A DNA stretch of 64,000 nt from Pseudomonas sp. SJZ079 (GCF_007993865.1 NZ_VIUH01000020.1:36164-100163); one strand, 5' to 3'; shown: positions 44,167-53,787, numbered from the stretch's first letter. The notes: a model not told the origin generated them from the sequence alone. Program-made: numbers and translations.

Positions 44167-45045
44167 TCACGATCCATTTGGTTGGCGGCTGATTTCAAGA
44201 ATGCGGCTGCGTCCCTGCTCAGCGAGCAAATAGCTACCAGAGCCGAGGGGGATGATGGTTTGCGCCGCACGCAGGTGCTGGAGAATCACCTGGAGATGAC
44301 CTGTTGAGTCGAGCAACAGCAAGCGCGCCATATGGGTGGCATCTTCCGTAATCCATAGGCCATCTCTCGTGCATTGCACGTAGCCCGGCGCGTTAAGACC
44401 CTCGACGACAAGCTTGTCTGCGCCTACGGGTTGCCATTGCTTGACCCAACCCTTGGCTTTTTCGGTATAGAAAAGCCGCCCGTCGGGGCAAACGCTGACA
44501 CCTTCACCCTCGTCCAAACCATCGCGTAGGACGCTGAGTTGCCGGGTCTCAGGATCGTAACGCAGCAACCGCCCTTGTGGTTTGTCTTCGATGGCGAACA
44601 ACGAGTGGCCATCGGTGGCGATCCCTTCGATGCTGTCAGCCTCGAACAACACTTCACGTTGGCCGTCGCGCAGCCAGAGTACCGGCTGAAGCCCGTCTTC
44701 CTGGCCCGTCACCAACCCGCCCCGGAATACCACATGACCGTCCGGCTTGGACAATCCCTCCAGCACCTCGGTACTGCTGCCGTCAGCCTGCATGAGCAAA
44801 ATTTTGCCCAAGGGCTCCGGAAACTCCTGACTGACGAACAGAGCACCCTGCGCATCAAGCGCTAGGGCACTGACCTTGGGTATACCTAGAAGGAAGACTT
44901 TATAGTCCCAGCCTTTCGCAGCAGTGACCGGGTACAGATGGTGCCAGGCTGGGTAAGCCAAAGCACTGGCCACTAGAACTCCGAGCAAAGTCAGGAGCGG
45001 ACGCCATCGCAACTTAAAAATAATCATCGGGGGGTGTTTTTCCAT
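44167..45045 (-). CDS. Membrane-anchored beta-propeller protein (SMP-30/NHL-like)
   Basis: A protein of about 292 aa. Residues 18-35 form a membrane anchor or signal (LLTLLGVLVASALAYPAW); the rest has repeated blades such as LALDAQGALFVSQEF, IEGIATDGHSLFAIED and EGVSVCPDGRLFYTEK, typical of SMP-30/NHL-type propellers. Such folds bind ligands or hydrolyse lactones; no catalytic set is obvious. Neighbouring SdiA-regulated-type gene is also a propeller, so the two may be ancient paralogues or partners. Start uncertain: 45027, 45045 and 45057 are all possible. Confidence 0.72.
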   Translation of the reverse strand: MEKHPPMIIFKLRWRPLLTLLGVLVASALAYPAWHHLYPVTAAKGWDYKVFLLGIPKVSALALDAQGALFVSQEFPEPLGKILLMQADGSSTEVLEGLSKPDGHVVFRGGLVTGQEDGLQPVLWLRDGQREVLFEADSIEGIATDGHSLFAIEDKPQGRLLRYDPETRQLSVLRDGLDEGEGVSVCPDGRLFYTEKAKGWVKQWQPVGADKLVVEGLNAPGYVQCTRDGLWITEDATHMARLLLLDSTGHLQVILQHLRAAQTIIPLGSGSYLLAEQGRSRILEISRQPNGS

Positions 45046-45404
45046 GGCGAGTGACACTCGCGCAAACCATGCCTGATGCGTCGTGAAGAAAGCGTTGTCG
45101 CGTGTGTCGGAGTACCCAACGCTTTAGCGTGTTCAACCTGAAGCCACCAGCGTGTCGACTGAGCTGGATAAAGGACGTGGTTCGTGTCGGGCGCAAGGTG
45201 GGTAAGAAAATGAGCAGAGCGCCAACCAAAGTGACAGCTCACCGCTGCGGAAGCAGCCCCAGGATGAACCCTAATACCTGCTGCTCTGGCGCCCTTCAGC
45301 AAAGCAAGTGCGGTACTGCAGGTGAATCACCGGTTCATCGCCTTAACGGGTTCTTGACGAGCGCTCGGGCACAGTCTCGCCATCACATCTCCGAGGAACC
45401 CGAT
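45046..45404. other. Divergent gap, nothing recognised
   Basis: A 359-base gap between the beta-propeller gene and the protease gene. Promoters for both must lie here, but no clear box, palindrome or RNA is seen. The frame open from 45102 upstream of the protease start is unrelated to the family. Confidence 0.4.
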
Positions 45405-45938
45405 ATGGCACGTTCAACTCTTCAGTGGCTCACTGCGGCTGTTTGCGCTCTCATGGTGACATCACCTGCTTTTTCCGCGAGCAATAGCCAGCCCAAGGTG
45501 TTTGGCTGGGTCGAGGAAGGCTTGCTCCTGCCTGAAAACATTTCAGTGAAAATCAAGCTCGATACAGGAGCGCTGACCTCCTCAATGGACGCTAAAGACC
45601 TGGAGCGGTTCGAGAAGAACAATGAAAAGTGGGTGCGCTTCAATGTCGAACTAAAGGACAGTGATACCGGCAAACTTGAAAGCGTCCCATTCGAGCGTCG
45701 GGTAGAGCGCAACATTAAGGTACGGGGTGCCGGCGGCGCCGAGCGCCGACCGGTCGTGCTGATGAAGATGTGCATTGGTGATAAGGTCTATAACGAGCAG
45801 TTTTCGTTGAAAAATCGCGGAAAGATGCTCTACCCGGTACTCATCGGGCGGCGCACCCTGGAGAACCTGGGGGCGGTGGATGTTTCCCGTACTTTCACCA
45901 TGGAGCCCAAGTGCGGCAAGAGTGCTTCCGCTCAATAG
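45405..45938 (+). CDS. Retropepsin-like aspartic protease (RimB / Zn_protease family)
   Basis: A 177-aa exported protein. Signal peptide LTAAVCALMVTSPAFS then the family core FGWVEEGLLLPENISVKIKLDTGALTSSMDA, whose DTG is the aspartyl-protease motif. The closing block YPVLIGRRTLENLGAVDVS is also typical. The family, sometimes called ATP-dependent zinc protease and linked with RimK-type proteins, is retropepsin-like, though no RimK gene is adjacent here. AGGA lies eight bases before ATG 45405. Periplasmic location is inferred from the signal. Confidence 0.85.
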   Translation: MARSTLQWLTAAVCALMVTSPAFSASNSQPKVFGWVEEGLLLPENISVKIKLDTGALTSSMDAKDLERFEKNNEKWVRFNVELKDSDTGKLESVPFERRVERNIKVRGAGGAERRPVVLMKMCIGDKVYNEQFSLKNRGKMLYPVLIGRRTLENLGAVDVSRTFTMEPKCGKSASAQ

Positions 45939-46141
45939 TGCATGGCGATGAATAAAGCGAGTGAGCCACAAATTTGCATAACTGCGACGCTGGCCATGAG
46001 CACCGGCACCCTGCGTCCAAGCACATTTCCAGTGTCGCAGGGGGCGTTCAGTGAAAAGCGGTTTCTCCCCTGTTCGGCTTTTGGCGTAATAGCCTCGCGG
46101 ATATTCGTAGGCACCTTGACTCAGGCTCGGACGGTTACTGA

Positions 46142-46537
46142 ATGAAAAATCTGCTCAATCAATTGCGTGTCTGGGCCAGAGAGCTGAAACGCCAGATCAT
46201 GGTGCTGTGGTTTAGTTACCGACACCCCGAGACACCCCGGTTGCCCAAGTGGATTGCGATCTGCGTGGTGGCTTATGCCCTGAGTCCGATCGACCTGATT
46301 CCAGACTTCATCCCGATATTGGGTTATCTGGATGACGTAATCATTCTGCCGCTCGGCATTCTGCTGGCCATGCGGATGATGCCGATTGAGATCCTTGAAG
46401 AGGCTCGACTACGCGCAAGTGAATGGGAGAAAAGCCAGACGCCGCGGCCGGTTAATAGGATTGTGGCAGTGCTGATAGTAATGGTCTGGCTGGCTGTACT
46501 GGCGGGAGTATGGGCTGCCTTGGCGTTTCGTCCGTAA
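46142..46537 (+). CDS. DUF1232 (YkvA-like) membrane protein
   Basis: A 131-aa protein with the DUF1232 signature VAYALSPIDLIPDFIPILGYLDD near residue 45. It has one or two hydrophobic segments at 35-80 and a C-terminal membrane helix (AVLIVMVWLAVLAGVWAALAF). YkvA-type proteins are of unknown role, possibly in envelope stress. It is separated from the preceding protease gene by 203 bases, in which a short minus-strand frame with a hydrophobic stretch is not convincing. Confidence 0.82.
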   Translation: MKNLLNQLRVWARELKRQIMVLWFSYRHPETPRLPKWIAICVVAYALSPIDLIPDFIPILGYLDDVIILPLGILLAMRMMPIEILEEARLRASEWEKSQTPRPVNRIVAVLIVMVWLAVLAGVWAALAFRP

Positions 46538-46834
46538 CGCGCTCGATCGCTTCGGACTTCATCGCCCACGACAGGTGGCCAGCTGTAGGCGAGAGTGGCC
46601 GGTTTGCTGGAATGCCTGGGCCGATGATCGGCCTACCTGTGCGGAGAGCAATCATTGGATGAGACGTCGAGCTAGCCTCGCAGGCTCGAATGCGCCACCC
46701 ATGCGGCATGCCACAAATTGCCCTAAAAACGACATCCAAGGCTACCGGGATCATTCTCGCCGGCAGCCGCCAATCGATACCGCAAACGCTCGCCGACGAC
46801 CCTGTTCGGCAGAGACAGTCAGGAAACAGCTAAG
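46538..46834. other. Gap upstream of the second two-component system
   Basis: A 297-base region with no named gene, RNA or repeat. It likely contains the promoter of the response regulator/kinase pair. Confidence 0.4.
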
Positions 46835-47539
46835 TTGAACACGACCTTGCGCATCCTAATCATCGAAGACAATCCGGACATCGTAGCCAACCTCTACGAA
46901 TACTTTGAGCCGCTCGGGCATCAACTCGATAATGCGCGCACCGGGCATGCGGGGCTGACCAGGGTGGCTGAGCAGCGGTTTGATGTCATCGTGCTGGATG
47001 GCATGCTACCAGGCCTCGATGGTTTGGAGGTGTGCCGGCGCCTGCGCGAAGAGCTGCACTGCAAAACTCCGGTACTGATGCTCACTGCGCGCGATACCGT
47101 CAACGACAAGGTGACAGGGCTGCGGGCTGGGGCAGATGATTACTTGGTCAAACCTTACTCGCTGATCGAACTGGAAGCCCGGCTGGATGCACTGGTCAGA
47201 CGAGCCACGCCATCCATGGCTGATCAGGTGTTGCGTTTTGGCGAGTTAGAATTCGACACCGGAATATTCGAAGTCAAGCGTGCGGGGCAACGGCTCGAAA
47301 TCACCCCGATTGGTTATAAACTACTGGCCGCCCTGCTGCGGGCGGCGCCACGGCTGGTGACACGCGAGGAGTTGGAGCAAGAAGTCTGGAAGGATGCGCT
47401 GCCGCTCAGTGATGCTCTTCGCAGCCACATTCACACGCTCAGACAGGCTCTCGACAAGTCTTTCCCCGCGTCCCCTCCGATGCTACTCACCGTGCCTGGC
47501 ATTGGCTATCGTCTGGTCGACGGCGATGCATCCCAATAA
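46835..47539 (+). CDS. OmpR-family response regulator (second system)
   Basis: A 234-aa regulator starting at a TTG with AGGAA nine bases upstream. Receiver domain with Asp in VLDGMLPGLDG near residue 53 and Lys in LVKPYS near 103; winged-helix domain from about 130. It has less GC-rich codon use than core genes nearby. Overlaps the kinase gene by 14 bases, so translation is coupled. The stimulus is unknown. Confidence 0.88.
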   Translation: MNTTLRILIIEDNPDIVANLYEYFEPLGHQLDNARTGHAGLTRVAEQRFDVIVLDGMLPGLDGLEVCRRLREELHCKTPVLMLTARDTVNDKVTGLRAGADDYLVKPYSLIELEARLDALVRRATPSMADQVLRFGELEFDTGIFEVKRAGQRLEITPIGYKLLAALLRAAPRLVTREELEQEVWKDALPLSDALRSHIHTLRQALDKSFPASPPMLLTVPGIGYRLVDGDASQ

Positions 47540-48758
47540 CTCCTTACGCGGGCGCATGATCGCCGCCTATGTGTTGCTTGCGGTAGTTATCGGAGGTGTG
47601 TTCGCCGGCTCAGCGTTCTTCGTTGTTGCGCAAATCGAAAACGAACTCATCGACGAACGCCTTGCTCGCGCAGCTGAACTATGGGCTGCGAGTCCATATC
47701 GCTCGGTTCAGCCACCAATTAGCGATCTCAGTTTCTTCGTGGACAAGCGCATCCCTCAAGCCATGCAACAGCTGACGTTAGGCACGCATGAACTGCGTCT
47801 GCAAGGCCGTGGTTTGCATGTACTGATCGGAGCGGATAGTGGCCAACGTTATGCCATTGTGGATGACCAAAGCGACTTCGAGTCCATCGAGTCATCGTCC
47901 TACATTGCCTTGGGCATCGCTTTTTTAGGGGGCATTGCCTTGGCCGTCCTGATTGGGCGAGCCAGTGCAAGCCGAGTAATCCTGCCTCTCACTAATTTGG
48001 CCAGTGCGGTTCAAGACGAACGCCAGACAGAAATCCTGCCTGGCCTCGATGCCACCGACGAAATTGGTGTGCTAGCACGGGCTATCGATGATCGCACCAA
48101 TCAGTTGAGCCTGGCGCTGCAGCGCGAGCGCTGGTTCACCGCGGACGTCAGTCATGAGCTTAGAACCCCGCTGACCATCATGCTCGGCGCGGCCGAAGTC
48201 CTGACCAGCCGCTTACGGGATCGCCCTGATCTGCTGGTCATGACCGAGCGCATCAGACGTAACGCCGCGGATACCGCACAACAGGTCGGAGCCCTATTGC
48301 AGTTGGCCAGGGCGCCGGAGAACACGGATCGCACTCTGGTCGCCCTGCGTCCCTTGATTGAGCATGAGCTGGAGCGCTGCCAGCCATTGCTTCGCGGAAA
48401 AAACCTGACGCTCAAATTCGCTGCTGCCGAGGACGTTTCAGTCCAGGCCGTTCCGGAGTTGGTCGCCATTGCGCTGAGCAATTTGATACGCAATGCCTGC
48501 CAGCACACCGAGCAAGGTGTCATCACCGTCCATCTGAATGCAGCTCAAATTGTGGTGGAGGACAGTGGCACTGGCTTACCTGAAGCCGTTCGCGCCCTTC
48601 TGTTCGATCGGTTCGTTCGCGGCAGTGAGGCTTGCAGCAATGGGTCTGGGCTGGGTCTGTCTATCGTCAAACGAGTGACCGAGCATCTTGGCTGGACGGT
48701 TCGTCATGATCCGGTCCCCAGTGGGGGTAGCCGCTTCACACTGCAGTTCCCCACCTAG
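47526..48758 (+). CDS. Sensor histidine kinase (second system)
   Basis: A 410-aa membrane kinase. Membrane helices at about 12-35 and 132-155 flank a periplasmic domain of about 95 residues. A HAMP linker follows, then HisKA with the phospho-His in DVSHELRTPLTIM near 215 and an HATPase with NLIRNACQHTEQG near 325 and GLGLSIVKRV near 380. It pairs with the response regulator overlapping it. ATG 47526 is preferred; the frame extends further upstream inside the regulator gene. Confidence 0.87.
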   Translation: MHPNNSLRGRMIAAYVLLAVVIGGVFAGSAFFVVAQIENELIDERLARAAELWAASPYRSVQPPISDLSFFVDKRIPQAMQQLTLGTHELRLQGRGLHVLIGADSGQRYAIVDDQSDFESIESSSYIALGIAFLGGIALAVLIGRASASRVILPLTNLASAVQDERQTEILPGLDATDEIGVLARAIDDRTNQLSLALQRERWFTADVSHELRTPLTIMLGAAEVLTSRLRDRPDLLVMTERIRRNAADTAQQVGALLQLARAPENTDRTLVALRPLIEHELERCQPLLRGKNLTLKFAAAEDVSVQAVPELVAIALSNLIRNACQHTEQGVITVHLNAAQIVVEDSGTGLPEAVRALLFDRFVRGSEACSNGSGLGLSIVKRVTEHLGWTVRHDPVPSGGSRFTLQFPT

Positions 48759-49150
48759 TACTGGGGGGCGACTCCAGGCGCTCACGCGCGTGGTAGCTCT
48801 GCCTCGGAATTCCAGCGGCAATGATGGGTTTGCCTTAGCCATAGCCCTAAACACCGCCGTGTTTCTATCTCTCGTAGTAAGGGGCGGTGGCTATGTTTCA
48901 GGGGCTAGACCTTAACGCCCGATGCCAAGTCGGTCCGTCAACAAACACCGCCGCCTTTCTTCACGGGTTCTTGATCGATGACCGCCGATACTGCAGCTAT
49001 CCCAAGGTGTCGCGCACTATTGCCTGCGCTCCCGGCCGGATGCCGGAAGGGAGTCCACCGTCGCAAATCTACATGTCCTCCAGCGCAAAGCGTTGGGGGC
49101 CGGACGGTCTAGCAAAGGAGACCTTTTCGCTTAGGGAAACTCAGTAACCG
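48759..49150. other. Gap, nothing recognised
   Basis: A 392-base gap separating the second two-component system from the methyltransferase gene. No gene, terminator with T run, palindrome or RNA could be supported. Confidence 0.4.
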
Positions 49151-49813
49151 ATGAATACCCACGTTAAACAGCTGTACCGCGGACGCAGCAAGTACAACCA
49201 GCAGACGGCACGCAACTATGAAGAGCAGCGTTCGGAAGCCAAACATGCCGCGGAAATGCGCCTGGTTGATCGTGCGCTCTCCCACATCCCGCGCTCCCAT
49301 CGCGTGCTCGACGTCCCCTGCGGCGGCGGGCGCATCACCGCTCACTTGGCAGGTAAGGGCTACACCATCAGCGGCGCCGACCTGTCCGATGCGATGCTGG
49401 AGCTTGCCCGGGCCAACCTGGCTGCTCAGGGATTCCCCTGCTCGGTCGAGAAACAGGACCTTGAGCAGCTGACGTTGCCCGACCGCAGCGTTGATACGCT
49501 TATCAGCTTCCGCCTGTTTCACCATTTCCCCGAGCCACGCATCCGCCAACGGATCATCGGCGAACTGTGTCGCGTAGCCGACCGCTACGTCGTTCTGTCC
49601 TACTTCAGCCCGCTGTCCATCACCTCGCTGAAACGCCGCATCCGTGAGCTGCGTGGGGGCCGAAAATCTGAAAAACATTCGACGTCATTGGCCGAGGTTG
49701 TAATTTACTTCCAACTGGCAGGCTATCGTCTGGTCAAGGATTACGCCCGCCTGCCGCTGCTGCACACCCTGCACCTGGCGGTCTTCGAGAGGATCGACGA
49801 AGGACAGGCCTGA
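49151..49813 (+). CDS. Class I SAM-dependent methyltransferase
   Basis: A 220-aa methyltransferase. SAM-binding motif VLDVPCGGGRITAHLAGKGY near residue 52, the acidic ribose-binding ADLSDAML near 77, and motif IV region VDTLISFRLFHHFPEP near 115. The N-terminal LYRGRSKYNQQTARNYEEQR is basic and may bind a lipid or nucleic-acid substrate. The C-terminal half from about 150 contains a possible hydrophobic patch. Substrate unknown. No classic ribosome binding site is visible before the ATG. Confidence 0.8.
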   Translation: MNTHVKQLYRGRSKYNQQTARNYEEQRSEAKHAAEMRLVDRALSHIPRSHRVLDVPCGGGRITAHLAGKGYTISGADLSDAMLELARANLAAQGFPCSVEKQDLEQLTLPDRSVDTLISFRLFHHFPEPRIRQRIIGELCRVADRYVVLSYFSPLSITSLKRRIRELRGGRKSEKHSTSLAEVVIYFQLAGYRLVKDYARLPLLHTLHLAVFERIDEGQA

Positions 49814-50257
49814 TCAGGCGGTGCTGTCACGAAACGGCGTATTACGGCTGATCCAGACCGTTCACTTCGCTCTCGCCTAAACTCCATGTGCTGGCGGAGG
49901 TTGACCGTGTACCGCCTTGCAGCAACCTGAGTCGTCCCGACATGCCTAGACACTTTCTAGGCTTTGTTGGACTACCCTTTGAGGCCGTGAAGCTCAGTCT
50001 TGGGTTCGATCAATCCACTGGTCCGCCATCTCTTTCTTGCTGCAAGGTTTTCAGTCTCTCAGAGATAATGACTGTCATGTTGCATCGACCGGTTGAATCC
50101 ACAGCCGTTTTCTACCGCTCACGAACGGCAGAAAACCATCTAAAAAGCTGGCGGTAAAACCTCAAAAAATCAGCCATTACAGGACCAACAGATCGGCTTC
50201 AGTAATCGAGCAGCACCCTCCCCCGCGAGTCCGGGCGGGATCAAAGCTCCCGCACCA
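49814..50257. other. Gap with one hairpin, no gene
   Basis: A 444-base stretch between the methyltransferase and the broken acetyltransferase gene. It contains a hairpin of gttttct and agaaaac arms around 50106-50135, without a long T run on the plus side. No protein gene or RNA is convincing. Confidence 0.4.
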
Positions 50258-50690
50258 TCACCACTGTTCCTTGCCCCAGGCCTGGAATTTCTCTAGCACC
50301 TGCCATCCGCGCTTCGCGTAGTAGTCGCTGCGATCATGCGTGTGCAGGTACAACCGCGCGGTGCCGCTGGCCTTTGCCTGGGCGCAGATGCCTTCGATCA
50401 GGCGCTCCGCCAGGCCTCTGGCATGCAGTGTAGTGAAGACGCAGGCAACCCAGGGGCCCAGCTCCGGGCGCTCGGGCAAGTCGTTTCTGGCGAGTGCGGC
50501 GCTGCCGAGTAGCTGACCATTCTCCAGGGCGATCAGGCACTGCCAGTCGCCGTTGCCCTGCCCTTCGGCGCACTCACGCTGCCAGTCGGCGGGGCTGCTC
50601 GGCGAACTCGTAGCCGAACTGTCGATGCAGCCACTCCACCAGGGTGTCGCTGCATTGCATATGGTTGCTTAGCCAGTCCAGGCGAAGCAT
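50258..50690 (-). pseudogene. GNAT acetyltransferase gene with a +1 frameshift
   Basis: An ATG at 50690 begins LRLDWLSNHMQCSDTLVEWL, and the frame is closed soon after EFAEQP. Deleting one base in the run of four G at 50591-50594 restores ADWQRECAEGQGNGDWQC and joins smoothly to ALENGQLLGSAALARNDL and the rest of a GNAT protein ending at 50258. The acetyl-CoA pattern FTTLHARGLAERLIEGI is intact. The total would be about 143 aa. Either an inactivating mutation, a phase-variable run (short for that) or a sequencing error. Confidence 0.83.
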
Positions 50691-50895
50691 GTGGCGTTTT
50701 CCCCTGTGTTTTTTTGCTGGGTACAGATGGGGACGGAGCGATGACGCTGGCTAAAGCGAGCCGCGCGAACGGCCAGCCATAAAGGCCATCGCCTGCCTGG
50801 ACATCGGCGGTGGTAGATCGAGGGTTGCTGGTTACGCCCAGCCGCTCACGCCGACTGCGGCATAAGGTGCTGAATAGCCTTTGAGCGGCTGCCCC

Positions 50896-51204
50896 TCAGG
50901 GCATGGCGCGCCCCGGCACCAGGCTCAACTCGCTGACCTTGTCGCGGCGCTGGGCGAGAAAACGCGTGCAGCTGACGCGCAGGAAGGAGGCGAAGTTGAC
51001 CACCTCGCCGCGGTAATCGATGACCTCTTCGTACAGCTTGGTGATCAGCTGATTGGTGGTCATGCCATCGACTTCGGCGATCTCGCGCAGGATGTCCCAG
51101 AACTGGTTTTCCAGACGCAGGGTGGTGACCACGCCGCGAATCCGCAACGAGCGCGAGCGCGACTCGTAGAGGATCGGGTCGGCTTTGACGTAGAGTTCGC
51201 ACAT
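50896..51204 (-). CDS. Ribbon-helix-helix domain protein
   Basis: A 102-aa protein with the RHH_4 pattern: a beta-strand segment RGVVTTLRLENQFWDILREIA and the helix ILREIAEVDGMTTNQLITKLYEEV. RHH proteins bind DNA as dimers; small free-standing ones act as regulators or antitoxins, but no toxin gene is adjacent. ATG 51204 chosen; a frame on the same strand extending to 51211 is a shadow. Confidence 0.8.
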   Translation of the reverse strand: MCELYVKADPILYESRSRSLRIRGVVTTLRLENQFWDILREIAEVDGMTTNQLITKLYEEVIDYRGEVVNFASFLRVSCTRFLAQRRDKVSELSLVPGRAMP

Positions 51205-51316
51205 GAACCATGGCCTCTCGAATGGGACTCTGTGGCAGCGACCTCGGCCGCTAAAAAGTGCTGAATTGTCGCTGATTGGAGCGCCTCACACCCGCTGCCA
51301 CAGTTAAACATCAGCC

Positions 51317-51898
51317 TTACAGGCTGATCTTGGTGCCCAGCAACGTGAGGAATCCGGCCAACCAGATCGGGTGCGCCGGCCAGGCCGGGGCGGTAACCAG
51401 ATTGCCCTGGATATGCGCGTGATCCACGGCGATGTCCATGTACTCGCCGCCGGCCAGCCGCACTTCCGGGGCGCAGGCCGGGTACGCGCTGCAGGCACGG
51501 CCTTCGAGCACACCGGCCGCTGCCAACAGCTGGGCGCCATGGCAGACCGCGGCAATCGGCTTGTCGGCCTTGGCGAAGGCCCTGACCAGCTCCAGCACCT
51601 GCTCATTCAAGCGCAGGTATTCCGGGGCACGACCGCCGGGAATCAGCAGCCCGTGGTAATGATCGGCCTTGACCTTGGCAAAGTCGTAGTTGAGCACGAA
51701 GTTGTGCCCGGGCTTTTCGCTGTAGGTCTGGTCGCCCTCGAAATCATGGATGGCGGTGCGCACGCTTTGCCCGGCGACTTTGTCCGGGCAGACCGCGTGC
51801 ACGATGTGACCGACCATCTGCAGGGCCTGGAACGGCACCATCACTTCGTAATCTTCGACGTAGTCGCCGACCAGCATCAAAATATTCTTCGCAGCCAT
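51317..51898 (-). CDS. DJ-1/PfpI family protein
   Basis: A 193-aa protein of the DJ-1/PfpI superfamily. The nucleophile Cys is in AAVCHGAQLLAAAG near residue 117, and the preceding HGLLIPGGRAPEYLR region near 85 carries the elbow typical of the family. Roles include protease-, chaperone- or glyoxalase-type activity; which one applies cannot be told. It begins MAAKNILMLVGDYVEDYEV, with an acidic Glu/Asp pair near 15-17 that is typical. Confidence 0.88.
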   Translation of the reverse strand: MAAKNILMLVGDYVEDYEVMVPFQALQMVGHIVHAVCPDKVAGQSVRTAIHDFEGDQTYSEKPGHNFVLNYDFAKVKADHYHGLLIPGGRAPEYLRLNEQVLELVRAFAKADKPIAAVCHGAQLLAAAGVLEGRACSAYPACAPEVRLAGGEYMDIAVDHAHIQGNLVTAPAWPAHPIWLAGFLTLLGTKISL

Positions 51899-52074
51899 GA
51901 CGTTCTCCTGACAGGTTAAGGACGCAATGAGTTTCCGCCGCCTAGTGAGTCGACAGGTAATAGCCTAGAACTACGTCAGGAAAAAACTAGCACCAGACGG
52001 ACGCCGAAAAGCTTGCGAGCGCGGCAGGCGACCGGGCTGAGCAGCAGATGCGCACAGGCGCGTGGCGTTGTCGC

Positions 52075-53232
52075 TCAACGGCGACGGTCGAGCAGGTTCA
52101 CCACCACGCGATCCAACCAGCCCCACACGCGCTGCTGGGCACGCCGCCACCAGGGCCGCGCGCGCCATTGCGCCAGGCTGATTTCATCGCTGTCGGCGAA
52201 GTCCTCCTGAAAACTGGCCACCACCGCCGCGGTCAGTGCCGGGTCGAGCGCCTCCAGGTTGGCGTCGAGGTTGAAGCGCAGGTTCCAGTGATCGAAATTG
52301 CAGGAGCCGACGCTGACCCAGTCGTCTACCAGCACCATCTTCAAATGCAGCAAACGTGGTCGGTATTCGAAGATCTGCACCCCGGCCTTGAGCAGCTTCG
52401 GGTAATAGCGCTCGCCGGCGAAGCGCACCGGTAAATTGTCGGTGTGCCGGCCGCTCAACAGCAGACGCACTTCGACCCCGCGTGCCGCGGCTTTGCGCAG
52501 GGCCCGGCGCACCTTCCAGGTCGGCAGGAAATACGGCGTCGCCAACCAGATGCGCAGCTTGGCCCCGCGCAGGGCGCGGATCAGGGATTGCAGAATGTCG
52601 CGGTGCTGCTGGGCATTGGCATAGGCCACCCGGCCCAGCCCCTGCCCCACGGGTGGCGGCACCGGCAGGTGCTGGAGCCCCGGCGCAGGCTCCGGACGCC
52701 AGGCAAAGCGCGCCTGACAGGCCTGCCATTGGCGCTCGAACAACTGCTGCCAGTCGGTCACCAGGGGGCCGCTGATTTCCACCATGACCTCATGCCAGGC
52801 GCTGTCGGCCTGACCCGGGACCCAGAAGCCATCGGTGGCACCGGTGCCGCCGACGAACGCCACTCGGCCGTCGACCATCAACAGCTTGCGATGGTCGCGG
52901 TACAGGTTGCGCAGGCCACGGCGCCAGCGCAGCGGGTTGTACCAGCGCAGCTGTACACCGGCGGCGATCAGGCGCTGCCGATCACGCGCGTGCAGCGCCT
53001 GACAGCCGTAGTCGTCGAACAGGCAGCGCACCACGACACCGCGTTGCGCCGCGGCGCAGAGCGCCTGCAACAAGGCGTCGGCACAGACGCCGCTTTCGAC
53101 CAGATAGAGTTCCAGCTCGACCTGCTGCTGCGCGGCAGCGATCGCCGCGATCATGCGCGGGAAGAACCTCGAGCCGCTGCGCAACAAGGCAAAGTGATTG
53201 CCGCTACGCCAAGGAAAGATCGCCTTCGACAT
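52075..53232 (-). CDS. clsB: Cardiolipin synthase ClsB-like
   Basis: A 385-aa phospholipase-D-superfamily protein without a signal peptide or membrane helix, as in ClsB. The two HKD motifs are DHRKLLMVDGRVAFVGG near residue 117 and HLKMVLVDDWVSVGSCNFD near 300. ClsB makes cardiolipin from phosphatidylglycerol, or from phosphatidylethanolamine with ClsC. ATG 53232 chosen. A second, lipid-anchored homologue lies at 30.9 kb, so cardiolipin-type activity is duplicated in this window. Confidence 0.87.
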   Translation of the reverse strand: MSKAIFPWRSGNHFALLRSGSRFFPRMIAAIAAAQQQVELELYLVESGVCADALLQALCAAAQRGVVVRCLFDDYGCQALHARDRQRLIAAGVQLRWYNPLRWRRGLRNLYRDHRKLLMVDGRVAFVGGTGATDGFWVPGQADSAWHEVMVEISGPLVTDWQQLFERQWQACQARFAWRPEPAPGLQHLPVPPPVGQGLGRVAYANAQQHRDILQSLIRALRGAKLRIWLATPYFLPTWKVRRALRKAAARGVEVRLLLSGRHTDNLPVRFAGERYYPKLLKAGVQIFEYRPRLLHLKMVLVDDWVSVGSCNFDHWNLRFNLDANLEALDPALTAAVVASFQEDFADSDEISLAQWRARPWWRRAQQRVWGWLDRVVVNLLDRRR

Positions 53233-53448
53233 CAACGCGCGACGAACGCAGGAGAGGCGCCGACCGGCAACGCCGCGCGAGTAGCCGGAAACAGGGTATA
53301 GGGCCGATGCATAAGTCCTCGGGGGTCGATATCCATTCAGCCGCCACGATAGCCGCCTGGACGGCCCTTGCCCACCCTGCCCCGCGCTAATCGGCGCACG
53401 GCGCGATCATGCGCTTGCCCGACACCGCTCAGACGCCTGTCAGCCTGA

Positions 53449-53787
53449 TCAAGACGCCGGCAACGGCTCGGCCTGCGGCAGCAACCGACAGCCCTGACGC
53501 GGGCTCAGCCATTGCGCGGTCTGGCTGCTGCCCAGGCCGCGCGCGGTGACCCGCTTATGCGCCGGGTCATCGAAAAAGCCACTGAGCGGCAGGTACTGCT
53601 CGACGTAAGTCGCGCAGTACTCGGCCGGGTTGTTCGTCACATAGCGGCAGGAGCAGTACTCCTTGGCCGAGTAGGCACCGATGATCCCCGGAAACGCTTG
53701 TAGGTGGCTGCGGTTCTGCCAGGCCAGAGCGGCCAGCACGAGCATGCCCAGCAGCACGAGAGAGGTGAACGGACGACGACGGATCAT
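53449..53787 (-). CDS. Membrane-anchored cysteine-containing protein, unknown
   Basis: A 112-aa protein with an N-terminal membrane helix (SLVLLGMLVLAALAW) and a periplasmic part containing five cysteines (YCSCRYVTNNPAEYCATYV and RQGCRL), so disulfide-stabilised. I recognise no family. Its ATG overlaps the stop of the serine hydrolase gene by ATGA, so the two are coupled and the small protein is probably a partner of the hydrolase. Confidence 0.75.
   Translation of the reverse strand: MIRRRPFTSLVLLGMLVLAALAWQNRSHLQAFPGIIGAYSAKEYCSCRYVTNNPAEYCATYVEQYLPLSGFFDDPAHKRVTARGLGSSQTAQWLSPRQGCRLLPQAEPLPAS

Noticed and set aside
45932..46114. A 60-aa minus-strand frame with a hydrophobic stretch
   Set aside because: No ribosome binding site, no family, overlaps a protease end; considered chance.
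50104..50137. Hairpin considered as terminator for the methyltransferase gene
   Set aside because: It is nearly 300 bases past the stop and lacks a T run on that strand.
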